From NCBI RefSeq assembly GCF_007971025.1, contig NZ_CP042436.1, forward strand, positions 4,712,001 through 4,776,000: a DNA stretch of 64,000 nucleotides. Reading direction: 5' to 3'. Both the position numbers and the translations under genes were made by a program. A model generated the notes under the pieces. It was not told the origin of the DNA and ran no database searches. It saw nothing but the letters and a program-made list of their open reading frames with translations. Shown here one piece after another: positions 24,205 through 33,038 of this stretch. The DNA is from Mucilaginibacter ginsenosidivorans (GTDB lineage: Bacteria > Bacteroidota > Bacteroidia > Sphingobacteriales > Sphingobacteriaceae). Every line of letters starts with the position of its first letter. Positions within the stretch are counted from its first letter, which is position 1.

Positions 24205-25923
24205 ATGACAAACAAATTAGCCGCCCTGCTACTTCTACTGTTAACCTCTTGTCCCAACTGCTTTTCGCAGGACGTTGTACAAACTAAGCAATACCCCAAG
24301 AACTTCTTTCGCTATCCGCTCGACCTGCCGCCAAGCACTGCGGGCTCCTTTGGTGAGTTAAGGCCGAATCATTTTCATTCGGGATTGGATTTTAAAACTA
24401 ACGGGCGCACCGGCTACCCTGTCCATGCTGCGTATGATGGCTATATCTCGCGGCTTCGGGTGCAGTTTGGCGGTTTTGGCAACGCTATATACATTACCCA
24501 TCCAAACGGGTTTACTACCGTTTACGGCCATATCGAACGTTTTGCACCTGAGCTGGAACAGGCTGTCCGGGCCCAGCAATACCAGCAACAAAGTTTTGAG
24601 GTTGATTTCAATCCCCCACCCTATCAGTTACAGGTTTGCCAGGGCGATGTTATTGCTTTGTCGGGTAACGCAGGGGCATCTGAAGGGCCGCACCTGCATT
24701 TCGAGATCAGGGACACTCAGACGGAACAGACTATCAACCCGCAGCTTTTTGGGCTTGTGATTCCGGATAAAGTAGCTCCCACCCTGGGCACTGTCTGTGT
24801 CTATCATCTCGGCGGCAGCCCATTTGATGAAAATACGCCGAGGCAATTTTTTGCCGTAACAGGGGCATTGGGCCACTACCGGCTGGCAAAGCCTAAAGTA
24901 ATTGATGTTAGCGGGGAAACGGGATTTGGCATTACGGCAACTGATATGAACAGCACCTCCTTCAATCATAACGGTATCTATTCCATCGAATTAAAAGTAG
25001 ATGGGCAAACAGTTTATACCTTTGCCGTGGAACGTTTTGCCTTCGACCAAACACATGCCATCAACGCCTATATCGACTATCCCACGTTTCTCAGGTCGCA
25101 TCGTTTTATACAGAAATGTTTTATTTTGCCCGGCAGTAAAATATCGCTTTATCCGCAATCGGTTGATCGTGGTGTCGTCAATTTTGATGATAACGCAACG
25201 CACGATGTTGAATATGTGGTAAAGGATGTAGCCGGTAATACATCCTCGCTTAAGATCAAAGTAAGATCAGTTCCGGGCAAGAGTAACCAGCAGGCACCTG
25301 TTCAAAATACACTTTTCTTCCACTACGACAAACAAAACGAATTCACCAATGATAAGGTCCACGTGATCATCCCGCCCGGAAATTTGTATGATGATATGAC
25401 ATTTACCTATGCTACGCTGCCCGGCAAAAAGGGAATGTATTCGGACATACACCGCATTCATAACCGCTTTACGCCAATAAACGGAACATATGAACTTTGG
25501 ATAAAGCCGGATAACTCCATAGGTGACCTGGCGGCGAAAGCGATCATCGTCAATACAGATGGTGTGGTGGAAGGGGGCACTTACAGCGATGGCTACATCA
25601 AAGCTGAAGCCCGTACTTTTGGTGATTATTTTATCAAAGTGGATACCACTGCCCCGGCAATTCATCCGCTCAATATCAAAGAGGGTACTAATATGACACA
25701 AATGAAAAGGCTCTCTCTGAAGATCAGCGACAATCAGTCGGGTGTAAAAAGCTATGCTGGCAAGATAGATGGCAAATGGGTATTAATGGAATGGGATTAT
25801 AAAACCAAAGTATTAAGCTATAAATTTGACGACGGTTTCCCTCATGGCAAACATCAGTTCGAATTGACGGTTACCGACAACAAGGATAATACAGCAAATT
25901 ATACAGCAAACTTTTCGAGATAA
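24205..25923 (+). CDS. M23-family (LytM-type) peptidase
   Basis: Exported 572-residue protein with signal peptide (residues 1-22). The LytM/lysostaphin domain lies at about residues 45-175: NHFHSGLDFKTNGRTG holds the first His/Asp zinc ligands and HLHFEI (residues 163-168) the last, so the site is complete. The remaining 400 residues contain Ig-like strands (LSLKISDNQSGVKSYAGKIDG near residue 500) that may bind cell wall or another envelope component. It likely cleaves peptidoglycan cross-bridges. Between the FAH gene and bcp, separated by one or two bases each. Confidence 0.9.
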   Translation: MTNKLAALLLLLLTSCPNCFSQDVVQTKQYPKNFFRYPLDLPPSTAGSFGELRPNHFHSGLDFKTNGRTGYPVHAAYDGYISRLRVQFGGFGNAIYITHPNGFTTVYGHIERFAPELEQAVRAQQYQQQSFEVDFNPPPYQLQVCQGDVIALSGNAGASEGPHLHFEIRDTQTEQTINPQLFGLVIPDKVAPTLGTVCVYHLGGSPFDENTPRQFFAVTGALGHYRLAKPKVIDVSGETGFGITATDMNSTSFNHNGIYSIELKVDGQTVYTFAVERFAFDQTHAINAYIDYPTFLRSHRFIQKCFILPGSKISLYPQSVDRGVVNFDDNATHDVEYVVKDVAGNTSSLKIKVRSVPGKSNQQAPVQNTLFFHYDKQNEFTNDKVHVIIPPGNLYDDMTFTYATLPGKKGMYSDIHRIHNRFTPINGTYELWIKPDNSIGDLAAKAIIVNTDGVVEGGTYSDGYIKAEARTFGDYFIKVDTTAPAIHPLNIKEGTNMTQMKRLSLKISDNQSGVKSYAGKIDGKWVLMEWDYKTKVLSYKFDDGFPHGKHQFELTVTDNKDNTANYTANFSR

Positions 25924-25924
25924 T

Positions 25925-26398
25925 ATGAGTTCATTAAAGGAAGGCGATAAGGCCCCCAATTTTACAGCGAAAGACCAGGATGGCAAGACTGTTTCCCTTT
26001 CCGACTTTAAAGGCAAGGATGTGGTGTTATATTTTTATCCGCAGGACGATACGCCAACCTGTACAAAGGAAGCCTGTAATTTCAGGGATAATTATCAATC
26101 GCTGGTAAGTAAAGGGCTGGCAGTTATCGGGGTAAGTTTTGATACGGAAAAGAAGCACAAGAAATTTATAACCAAATACAATTTGCCGTTTCCGCTCCTT
26201 GCCGATCCAGACAAAAAAATAATCGAAGCCTACGGGGTTTGGGGCGAAAAAATGCTTTTTGGCAGGAACTATATGGGAACACTGAGGACAACTTTCATTA
26301 TCAATAAAAAAGGTATAATAATACATATTATCGATAAAGTTGACAGCGGGAACGCATCGCAGCAAGTGCTTGACCTTTTGCAGCAAATCAAAAAATAA
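25925..26398 (+). CDS. bcp: Thioredoxin-dependent peroxiredoxin (Bcp/PrxQ type)
   Basis: 157-residue cytoplasmic peroxidase that reduces hydrogen peroxide and organic peroxides with thioredoxin. The active-site segment YFYPQDDTPTCTKEAC carries peroxidatic Cys46 and resolving Cys51, the five-residue spacing of the atypical 2-Cys PrxQ group. The downstream GVWGEKMLFGRNYMGTLRTTF block is also typical. Begins one base after the M23 gene. trxA at 36673 could supply electrons. Confidence 0.95.
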   Translation: MSSLKEGDKAPNFTAKDQDGKTVSLSDFKGKDVVLYFYPQDDTPTCTKEACNFRDNYQSLVSKGLAVIGVSFDTEKKHKKFITKYNLPFPLLADPDKKIIEAYGVWGEKMLFGRNYMGTLRTTFIINKKGIIIHIIDKVDSGNASQQVLDLLQQIKK

Positions 26399-26441
26399 TA
26401 ATTATTTTCGCCGTAATACAGGCAAACAGATCAAATAATAC

Positions 26442-26996
26442 ATGGCGGTACAGGTTGAAGACGCAGAAATATTACGCAAATTCCAGGATGAGAAAACCCG
26501 GAACGAGGCATTTAACCTGCTGCTGAAAAAATACCAGCAAAAGCTTTACTGGCATATTCGCCGCATGGTTATCGACCATGACGATGCTGACGATATTGTG
26601 CAGGATACGTTCGTGAAGATATGGAAAAACCTCCCCGGCTTTCGGAGCGACGCCCAATTGTACACCTGGATGTACCGGATAGCGACCAATGAGTGCATCA
26701 CATTCCTGAATAAGAAAAAGCAAAGAAATAATATTCCATTGGACGACGTGGCTTACGAGCTTGCTGATACGCTGGCAGATTCGACTTATTTCAATGGTGA
26801 TAAAGCACAGTTGAAATTGCAGCAGGCTATACTGACATTGCCCGAAAAGCAACGGCTGGTGTTTAATATGAAGTATTACGACGATATGAAATATGAGGAA
26901 ATGTCTGACATGCTTGGGACAAGCGTGGGTGCGCTGAAGGCATCGTTCCACTTGGCGGTTAAAAAGATCGAATCATTTTTATTATCAAAGGATTAA
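26442..26996 (+). CDS. ECF-type RNA polymerase sigma factor
   Basis: 184 residues with region 2 (DHDDADDIVQDTFVKIWKNL, then LYTWMYRIATNECITFLNKK) and region 4 (LPEKQRLVFNMKYYDDMKYEEMSDML, then SVGALKASFHLAVKKIE). The first of three same-strand genes: a membrane protein likely to be its anti-sigma partner (27063) and a small periplasmic helical protein (27895). This sigma/anti-sigma/Spy-like order is typical of envelope-stress modules in Bacteroidota. Its own promoter was not identified. Confidence 0.92.
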   Translation: MAVQVEDAEILRKFQDEKTRNEAFNLLLKKYQQKLYWHIRRMVIDHDDADDIVQDTFVKIWKNLPGFRSDAQLYTWMYRIATNECITFLNKKKQRNNIPLDDVAYELADTLADSTYFNGDKAQLKLQQAILTLPEKQRLVFNMKYYDDMKYEEMSDMLGTSVGALKASFHLAVKKIESFLLSKD

Positions 26997-27062
26997 ATTT
27001 TTTCATAAATTTTTCATAATTAGTATTAAACCTTTTGGCAACGATTTCATCTATATATCGAT

Positions 27063-27893
27063 ATGAACAGGGATAGAGGAAATAGGGAATGGCTAAACGA
27101 TTATATGTCACTTAAACAGGTTAACCCCGAAAACCCGTTTACAGTACCTGAAGGCTATTTTGATAGCCTTGATGAACAGATATTGTCCAAAATTAAGGTT
27201 GAAGAATTAAGAAAAAGTATCCCTGAAACAGGGTTCACGGTACCAACAAATTATTTCGCCGAATTAACCGGTAACATTCAGGCTCGTATTAGTGTTGAAA
27301 AAGCTTTGGAAAAAGAAGCTTCTGCTTTTACCGTACCCGAAGGTTATTTTGACGAGCTGTCTGCCAATATACAGGCTCGTATCAACATAGAAGAAGCGTC
27401 GGGTAAAGAAACGGCCGGATTTGCCGTTCCCGATGGTTACTTTGACAACCTGGCCGGGCAAATCCAGAGCCGTATTTTTGTCGAAGATGCTTTAAGCGAA
27501 ACCGGGAGCTTCGCCGTGCCGATCGGGTATTTTAATGATCTTACAGAAAACATACTGAATAAAACCACCCGGGAGAAGAAAGAAAGAAAGGGTGTTGTCA
27601 TCAGGATGTTCTCGTCGGTTGCCGTTAAATACGCCACTGCTGCTTGCCTTGTGCTGGCCATCGGCGGTACCCTGCTTTTGAATCGTGGTACAAATGCAGT
27701 GGAGGAGCATAATAATTCGTTCCTGCATAAATCCCTGTCGGCTATATCGGTTGATGATATACAAAATTATCTCCAAACACATCTTGACGGGACCGATAAC
27801 GACAACCGCACCCTGCTTGACGAAAGCAAACAAATTGATGCCAATAACTTGAGTCGTGATTTGCAGGAAGCCTTAGATTCCACCAGCCAATAA
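27063..27893 (+). CDS. Probable anti-sigma factor with five tandem FxVPxGYF repeats
   Basis: 276 residues, no signal peptide. Five repeats of about 31 residues start at residues 26, 58, 89, 120 and 150, each opening F(T/A)VPxxYFxxL and continuing with an amphipathic helix (NIQARI-like). One transmembrane helix (about 186-206) follows, then a periplasmic tail of about 70 residues. Bacteroidota anti-sigma-like proteins often carry this VPxGYF motif once at the cytoplasmic N-terminus; five copies is unusual. Position 66 bases after the sigma gene suggests it holds the sigma factor at the membrane. The zinc-binding HxxxCxxC anti-sigma motif is absent. Confidence 0.75.
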   Translation: MNRDRGNREWLNDYMSLKQVNPENPFTVPEGYFDSLDEQILSKIKVEELRKSIPETGFTVPTNYFAELTGNIQARISVEKALEKEASAFTVPEGYFDELSANIQARINIEEASGKETAGFAVPDGYFDNLAGQIQSRIFVEDALSETGSFAVPIGYFNDLTENILNKTTREKKERKGVVIRMFSSVAVKYATAACLVLAIGGTLLLNRGTNAVEEHNNSFLHKSLSAISVDDIQNYLQTHLDGTDNDNRTLLDESKQIDANNLSRDLQEALDSTSQ

Positions 27894-27894
27894 T

Positions 27895-28386
27895 ATGTAT
27901 AAATCAGGCCGACATATTTTTTTAACATTATTATTACTGGTTATCGGTTACCAAAGTTTCGGGCAGTTACGCCCGGTGATCCGTCGTCCGCCTAATTTCC
28001 AGCAACGTGTTATCAGGCAACAGCAAATAAGCCGGGTGGAGGCCGTTAAAGAAAAATACATTGCGCGGCGGCTCAGCCTTACTGCTGAACAGTCGGCCAG
28101 GTTTTGGCCGATATACCGCCGTTACCGTGATGCTCTTACCGCGGTACGGGCCAAAAAGCATGCGAACGATTTGCAGCCTGACGGCACCGAGCAGATCAAC
28201 AACGAACTATTTTACGAAAGTGAACTGGTAAATATCCGTAAATTCTATACAGACGAATTCCTGAAAGTGCTGCCGCCCGAGAAAGTGAGCGAGATGTTCA
28301 AGGCTGAAAAAGAATTCACGAACGAACTCATCCGCCAGCTCCGCGAACGCCAGGCCACGGTGCCCAACAGTACCCCGCCCAGTTAG
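27895..28386 (+). CDS. Small periplasmic helical protein, Spy/CpxP-like
   Basis: 163 residues with a signal peptide (residues 1-24, GYQSFGQ). The mature part is basic and helical: VKEKYIARRLSLTAEQSARFWPIYRRYRD, then KVLPPEKVSEMFKAEKEFTNEL, with the spacing of the periplasmic metal or stress sensor family (Spy, CpxP, CnrX). One base after the anti-sigma gene stop, so part of the sigma operon. In such modules this protein usually senses envelope stress or acts as a chaperone; here that is inference from position and shape. Confidence 0.75.
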   Translation: MYKSGRHIFLTLLLLVIGYQSFGQLRPVIRRPPNFQQRVIRQQQISRVEAVKEKYIARRLSLTAEQSARFWPIYRRYRDALTAVRAKKHANDLQPDGTEQINNELFYESELVNIRKFYTDEFLKVLPPEKVSEMFKAEKEFTNELIRQLRERQATVPNSTPPS

Positions 28387-28406
28387 TCCGGTAACTCCTG
28401 AAAAAT

Positions 28407-28440
28407 AAATTCGAAATTGAGCATTCGAAATCCGAAATTC
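28407..28440. repeat. Dispersed intergenic repeat (TTTCGGATTTCGAATG family), copy 3 (reversed)
   Basis: Reverse complement of copy 2 with 32 of 34 bases identical. It ends five bases before the class III aminotransferase ATG at 28446. Confidence 0.75.
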
Positions 28441-28445
28441 GGCCC

Positions 28446-29636
28446 ATGCTTACCCTTCGACAACTTTTTTTAGCCAATAACGCACAAACTACCGACTTTC
28501 CGCTACTGCTCGAATTTGAGCGTGCCAAAGGTGTGTATATGTACGATGGCAACGGTAAAGCATACATCGATCTGATATCGGGCATCGGGGTCAGCAACCT
28601 CGGCCACGGTAATCCTCATGTTATAGGAGCTATAAAAGAGCAACTGGATAAATACATGCACCTGATGGTGTATGGCGAATATGTACAATCGCCCCAGGTT
28701 CGTTTCGCCGAAAGGCTCGTTTCACTGCTTCCACCTCATTTAAACTCAGTCTACTTTGTAAATTCAGGAACTGAGGCTGTTGAAGGCGCGATGAAGCTGG
28801 CTAAACGTTATACCGGCCGTAGCCGGATAGTTGCCTGCCATAATGCTTACCACGGCAGTACACACGGCGCCCTGAGCGTGATGGGCAACGAAGAATACAA
28901 ACAAGCTTACCGTCCATTATTACCGGGTATAGATCTCGTCAGGTTCAACGAGCCTGCCGATCTGCAAATGATAACGGAGGAAACCGCCTGCGTAATTATT
29001 GAAACTGTACAGGGCGAAGCTGGTATCCGTGTGCCGGATAAAGCCTATATGCTGGCTCTCCGCGAACGCTGCAGCCAAACCGGCGCGCTGCTGATACTGG
29101 ATGAGATACAGGCTGCCCTGGGCCGTACAGGCAAGTTATTCGCTTTTGAAGATTTCAATATTGTTCCCGATATATTGCTGATGGCTAAAGCCCTTGGGGG
29201 TGGTATGCCGGTAGGCGCTTTTATATCGTCGGATAAGATCATGGTGGCCCTGAAGGAAAATCCTATTCTCGGCCATATCACAACATTCGGTGGGCACCCG
29301 GTGTGTTGCGCAGCGGGCCTTGCCGCACTCGAGGTTTTGCTGAATGAAAACCTTATCGACTGGGTTGATGCAAAAGAGGCACTTTTCCGGCAGCTATTGG
29401 TGCACTCTGCCATCAGGGAAGTCAGGGGCAAGGGCCTTATGCTTGCTATGGAACTTGAAACCTTTGAATTCAATAAAAAAGTTATCGACCGCTGTATAGA
29501 AAATGGTGTTGTGGTAGATTGGTTCCTCCATTGCAGCAACTCGATGCGGATAGCACCGCCTTTGATCATTACAGAAGACGAGATCAGGAAAGCATGTGGT
29601 GTAATATTGGAAGCGATAGACAATTGTATAAAATAA
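28446..29636 (+). CDS. Class III PLP-dependent aminotransferase
   Basis: 396 residues of the acetylornithine/4-aminobutyrate aminotransferase family. PLP phosphate site NSGTEAVEGAMKLAK, substrate-side HNAYHGSTHGALSVMG, cofactor Asp in LILDEIQAALGRTGK, and the Schiff-base Lys248 in LMAKALGGGMPVG are intact. No arginine-synthesis or GABA genes are adjacent, so the amino donor and acceptor are not resolved. The ATG lies five bases after a dispersed repeat that leaves little space for a leader. Confidence 0.92.
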   Translation: MLTLRQLFLANNAQTTDFPLLLEFERAKGVYMYDGNGKAYIDLISGIGVSNLGHGNPHVIGAIKEQLDKYMHLMVYGEYVQSPQVRFAERLVSLLPPHLNSVYFVNSGTEAVEGAMKLAKRYTGRSRIVACHNAYHGSTHGALSVMGNEEYKQAYRPLLPGIDLVRFNEPADLQMITEETACVIIETVQGEAGIRVPDKAYMLALRERCSQTGALLILDEIQAALGRTGKLFAFEDFNIVPDILLMAKALGGGMPVGAFISSDKIMVALKENPILGHITTFGGHPVCCAAGLAALEVLLNENLIDWVDAKEALFRQLLVHSAIREVRGKGLMLAMELETFEFNKKVIDRCIENGVVVDWFLHCSNSMRIAPPLIITEDEIRKACGVILEAIDNCIK

Positions 29637-29673
29637 TAGTTTTACGACTCAAAATAAAATAGCTGATAAGGCT

Positions 29674-29704
29674 TTTGCAGATCAAACTAAAATTGCTATT
29701 ATTG
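29674..29704 (+). promoter_or_regulatory. Promoter of lipoprotein paralog C
   Basis: TTTG (29674-29677), 19-base spacer, TATTATTG (29697-29704, one mismatch to TAnnTTTG). ATG at 29725. Confidence 0.5.
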
Positions 29705-29724
29705 AGCTTTAAACTTTATCACGA

Positions 29725-30228
29725 ATGAAAACTGCAAAATTTTTCACGCTCATTGCAAGCATAGCAAGCATTATTTGCTTAAGTTCCTGTAAAAAAGAAA
29801 ACAAGACACCAAATGTTTTTATAACTGCTGATGTAAATGGCGTACCCACATCTTTTAGTACAAGTGCTGCTGCATTTACAGCAATGGTGAATGGTGAAAC
29901 AAATACAGCTTTTTACGGGAAATCCGCTGATGGAACGGAGTTTCACATAATAATAGGAAATGCTCTCACCAGTGGGACAACTTATACGGCCGATCAGGCT
30001 CATGCATATCAACAACCACAAATGATATTAGTGGTTACAGGAAATATTGACTATACCAATGATCTTTCCTTCCCAACAAACCCTGTAACCATTTCAGTTA
30101 CTACCAATAGTGCAACTGCCGTTTCGGGGACGTTTAACGGTGAGCTTATAGAGAACACGCATCATACAGGCGAGAAAAAATCATTAACTAATGGCAAGTT
30201 CTATTTGCTTTACAAACCATATCCATAA
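29725..30228 (+). CDS. Small SCKK lipoprotein, DUF6252-like, paralog C
   Basis: 167 residues with lipobox CLSSC followed by KKENK. The mature domain repeats the layout of the tandem genes at 16013 and 16523: ITADVNGVPTSF, LTSGTTYTAD, AVSGTFNGELIE and KSLTNGKFYLLY. It is more diverged and has more AT-rich codons than those two. Single-gene unit with its own promoter and a possible terminator downstream. Function unknown. Confidence 0.8.
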   Translation: MKTAKFFTLIASIASIICLSSCKKENKTPNVFITADVNGVPTSFSTSAAAFTAMVNGETNTAFYGKSADGTEFHIIIGNALTSGTTYTADQAHAYQQPQMILVVTGNIDYTNDLSFPTNPVTISVTTNSATAVSGTFNGELIENTHHTGEKKSLTNGKFYLLYKPYP

Positions 30229-30305
30229 GGCAATTCATGCACTGGCATTTTAACATCATTGTGTTGATGCAATTGCCGGTTTAAACAGGAATATTTTCGA
30301 AAAAA

Positions 30306-30334
30306 GCCGGCATTCTTTTAAACAGAATACCAGC
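30306..30334 (+). terminator. Possible terminator after lipoprotein paralog C
   Basis: GCCGGCATTCT (30306-30316) and AGAATACCAGC (30324-30334) pair in 9 of 11 positions, followed by TTCGAATTTTT. The mismatches on the plus strand lower confidence. Confidence 0.4.
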
Positions 30335-30434
30335 TTCGAATTTTTATAAGTCAGTTAATTATCTATTAAAATTAATGGATAATGATGAAATTCATATCCG
30401 CCGGAATTACTTCCGAACTATTACCTTAGTACCG

Positions 30435-31334
30435 ATGATCTTCGATTTTCGGTTAAGGGTATTTTACACTGTAGCACAACGGCTCAGCTTTACCAAAGCT
30501 GCGGGTGAACTGTTTATAACACAGCCTGCTGTTACCAAACATATAAGAGAGTTGGAGCACCAACTGAATGTCCAGTTATTCAAACGGAACGGCAATAACA
30601 TCACGCTTACCACCGCCGGGAAGATATTGCTTCAGTATGCTGAGAAAATATTCCAGACCTATGCTGAGATGGAGACGGAGCTGGCCCAATTGAACAACAT
30701 CGAGGCAGGAACGCTCCACATTGGCGCCAGTACGACCGTTGCGCAAACCATATTGCCCAGGCTGCTCGCGTTATTTAAAAAAAACTACCCCGCCGTTGCC
30801 TTCACTTTCACCCAGGCTAATACTGACCAGGTTACGCAACAGGTTCTTTCCGAAAAGATCGATATAGCCATAGTTGAAGGCGCGGCGCATTATCCGCAGA
30901 TAACCTATACACCCTTTGCGAAGGATGAGATCGTACTCGTTACCCGCGCAGGCAACCAATTGGCAAAAAAAGCGGAGATCACGCCCAAACAATTGCCTGC
31001 TATCCCGCTGGTACTCCGCGAAGCCGGGTCAGGTACGCTTGATGTGATATTTAACGCATTGGCAGGTGTACAGATCAGTCCGAAGGACCTGAATATAGAG
31101 ATACAACTTGAGAGTAGTATCGCAATTAAGGAATACCTTTTGTATTCCGAAACAGCCACTTTTCTATCGATACAGTCGGTTGTAAGCGAATTAAAATACA
31201 ACGAGTTGAGCATTATCGATATGAAGGGCCTGGATATTTTTCGCACCTTCGAGTTTATACAGCTACAGGGGAAATACACTAAACTCACAGAGCTTTTCAA
31301 GCGTTTCTGTGTATCCAACCATAACTTAAAGTAA
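30435..31334 (+). CDS. LysR-family transcriptional regulator
   Basis: 299 residues from the ATG at 30435, which gives the normal family start MIFDFRLRVFYTVAQRLSF; the longer frame from 30375 adds 20 residues of non-family sequence. The winged helix-turn-helix covers residues 5-65 (SFTKAAGELFITQPAVTKHIRELE), then a linker helix and a periplasmic-binding-protein-like effector domain (LHIGASTTVAQTILPRLL). The closest same-strand genes downstream are a flavin reductase and a ferredoxin; control of those is plausible but not shown. Confidence 0.93.
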   Translation: MIFDFRLRVFYTVAQRLSFTKAAGELFITQPAVTKHIRELEHQLNVQLFKRNGNNITLTTAGKILLQYAEKIFQTYAEMETELAQLNNIEAGTLHIGASTTVAQTILPRLLALFKKNYPAVAFTFTQANTDQVTQQVLSEKIDIAIVEGAAHYPQITYTPFAKDEIVLVTRAGNQLAKKAEITPKQLPAIPLVLREAGSGTLDVIFNALAGVQISPKDLNIEIQLESSIAIKEYLLYSETATFLSIQSVVSELKYNELSIIDMKGLDIFRTFEFIQLQGKYTKLTELFKRFCVSNHNLK

Positions 31335-31410
31335 TCTAATATTACTATTAAGCATTAGCTTTTGGTTATAATTGTCAGCATTTTTGTGTGGTGATCTAAA
31401 CACACAAAAC

Positions 31411-32421
31411 ATGGAGACCATAACTACTGATATTTGCATTATTGGCGCAGGGCCGGTTGGCTTATTCGCAGTTTTTGAAGCCGGCTTATTAAAAATGCGC
31501 TGCCATCTCGTCGATGTATTGCCGCAGGTTGGCGGGCAACTTTCCGAAATATACCCGCAAAAACCCATTTATGATATCCCTGGTTTTCCGACAGTGAACG
31601 CGCAGGAACTGGTTGATAACCTGATGGAGCAGATAGCTCCGTTCCATCCAACATTCTCCCTGGGCGAACGCGTCGAACAATTGCATCAACTGGATGATGA
31701 TTCCTTTATTATTCAAACTAACGAAGGCACAGAGGTCAATTGCAAAGCGGTTGTAATAGCAGGGGGACTGGGTTGCTTCGAACCACGTAAGCCGGCCATC
31801 GATCGCCTGGAGGAATTTGAGGGCAAGGGTGTTGCATACATGATCAGGAACCCCGAGGCTTATCGTAATAAACGGGTTGTATTATCCGGCGGCGGCGACT
31901 CGGCACTCGACTGGACCATCTTTTTAGCCAATATTGCATCAGAAGTAACCCTTGTGCACCGGGGAGATACTTTCCGTGGTGCGCCTGATTCTGCTGACAA
32001 GGTTTTTGACCTGGCAGCTAGCGGGCATATCAACCTGGTATTGCAATCGCACATTACAGGCATAAACGGGAATGGTCACTTACAGGAAATAAATATCATT
32101 GATCACGATAAAAATAAAGCGTCTATTGAAGCCGACCATTTGATACCGTTATATGGCCTTACGCCAAAACTGGGCCCAATTGCCGATTGGGGTTTGAATA
32201 TCGATAAATCGGCCATTGAAGTCAATACGTTTGACTATTCAACCAATGTACCGGGCATCTATGCCATTGGTGATATCAATACATACCCCGGTAAACTAAA
32301 ACTGATCCTCTGTGGTTTCCACGAAGCTGCGTTAATGGTCCAAAGCGCGTTCAAACATGTTTACCCCGAACAAAAACTGAGCTTTAAATATACAACTGTT
32401 TATGGCGTAACCGCCTTTTGA
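31411..32421 (+). CDS. Thioredoxin-reductase-like ferredoxin-NADP reductase
   Basis: 336 residues from the ATG at 31411 (METITTDICIIGAGPVGLFAVFEAG). FAD loop GAGPVG (residues 12-17), NADPH loop SGGGDSALDW near residue 157, and C-terminal GIYAIGDINTYPGKLKLILCGFHEAA match the YumC-type ferredoxin/flavodoxin-NADP reductases, which resemble thioredoxin reductase but lack its CxxC pair, as here. A [2Fe-2S] ferredoxin gene starts one base after its stop and is its obvious partner. A short inverted repeat (GTGTG/CACAC, about 31386-31405) precedes it. Confidence 0.92.
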   Translation: METITTDICIIGAGPVGLFAVFEAGLLKMRCHLVDVLPQVGGQLSEIYPQKPIYDIPGFPTVNAQELVDNLMEQIAPFHPTFSLGERVEQLHQLDDDSFIIQTNEGTEVNCKAVVIAGGLGCFEPRKPAIDRLEEFEGKGVAYMIRNPEAYRNKRVVLSGGGDSALDWTIFLANIASEVTLVHRGDTFRGAPDSADKVFDLAASGHINLVLQSHITGINGNGHLQEINIIDHDKNKASIEADHLIPLYGLTPKLGPIADWGLNIDKSAIEVNTFDYSTNVPGIYAIGDINTYPGKLKLILCGFHEAALMVQSAFKHVYPEQKLSFKYTTVYGVTAF

Positions 32422-32422
32422 T

Positions 32423-32740
32423 ATGATAACATTAACCATAGAAGACCGCGACGGCAGCCGCCGCCCGGTTGAAATACCCGAAGATATTAACCTGAGCCTT
32501 ATGGATGTTTTAAAAGCATCGGAGCATCATATACTTGCTACCTGCGGCGGTATGGCCCTTTGCGCCACCTGCCACGTACAGGTTGTAGAAGGACCGGAAT
32601 CTTACTTTCACCCCACCGATACCGAGCTCGACTTGCTTGATACCTTACCCGACGCCGGTCCGGACAGTCGGCTGGCCTGTCAGCTGCGCATTAAAGAGGA
32701 TATGGATGGGATGGTTTTCCGGATACGGGGAGAAGCGTAA
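32423..32740 (+). CDS. [2Fe-2S] ferredoxin, adrenodoxin type
   Basis: 105 residues. Cluster ligands are in CGGMALCATCHV (C-x5-C-x2-C) with a fourth Cys in SRLACQLRI about 35 residues later. This spacing is that of adrenodoxin/FdxB-like ferredoxins. It directly follows the flavin reductase, forming a two-gene electron-transfer unit (NADPH to FAD to Fe-S); the final acceptor is not in the window. Confidence 0.93.
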   Translation: MITLTIEDRDGSRRPVEIPEDINLSLMDVLKASEHHILATCGGMALCATCHVQVVEGPESYFHPTDTELDLLDTLPDAGPDSRLACQLRIKEDMDGMVFRIRGEA

Positions 32741-32783
32741 ATCTTCCGTTTGGGATTGGCGTTTTCCGGTTACTACAGAAAAA

Positions 32784-32807
32784 TAAAGAGAGTAAAAACC
32801 CTCTTTA
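32784..32807 (+). terminator. Weak AT-rich hairpin after the ferredoxin gene
   Basis: TAAAGAG (32784-32790) and CTCTTTA (32801-32807), 10-base loop, followed by TAATTAAC. A weak candidate terminator. 32808-32989 shows no gene. Confidence 0.35.
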
Positions 32808-32989
32808 TAATTAACTATTAACTGATCTTATCACCGGAATAAAGAACGCTAACTAACTATCCGGTATAACAGCCGCAAAGGTAGCACCAGCCAGTTTAAG
32901 AATATGTTAAGAAAAGGTAATGAATAACGTCTTATAAGGGTATGACAATTTGAAGATGCTTCCGACAGTCCTGATAAAAACGAATAAAA

Positions 32990-33017
32990 AAAGCCCAAAA
33001 CAAACGCTTTGGGCTTT
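32990..33017 (-). terminator. Terminator of the GMC operon
   Basis: AAAGCCCAAA (32990-32999) and TTTGGGCTTT (33008-33017) form a perfect 10-bp stem with an 8-base loop. On the minus strand seven or more T residues follow. It ends the subunit-3/GMC pair. Confidence 0.85.
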
Positions 33018-33038
33018 CTGCTTTAAACTCTCTGCCAA

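Noticed and set aside
30375-30434. 20-residue N-terminal extension of the LysR protein
   Set aside because: Family members start at the residue encoded at 30435; the extension is not family-like.
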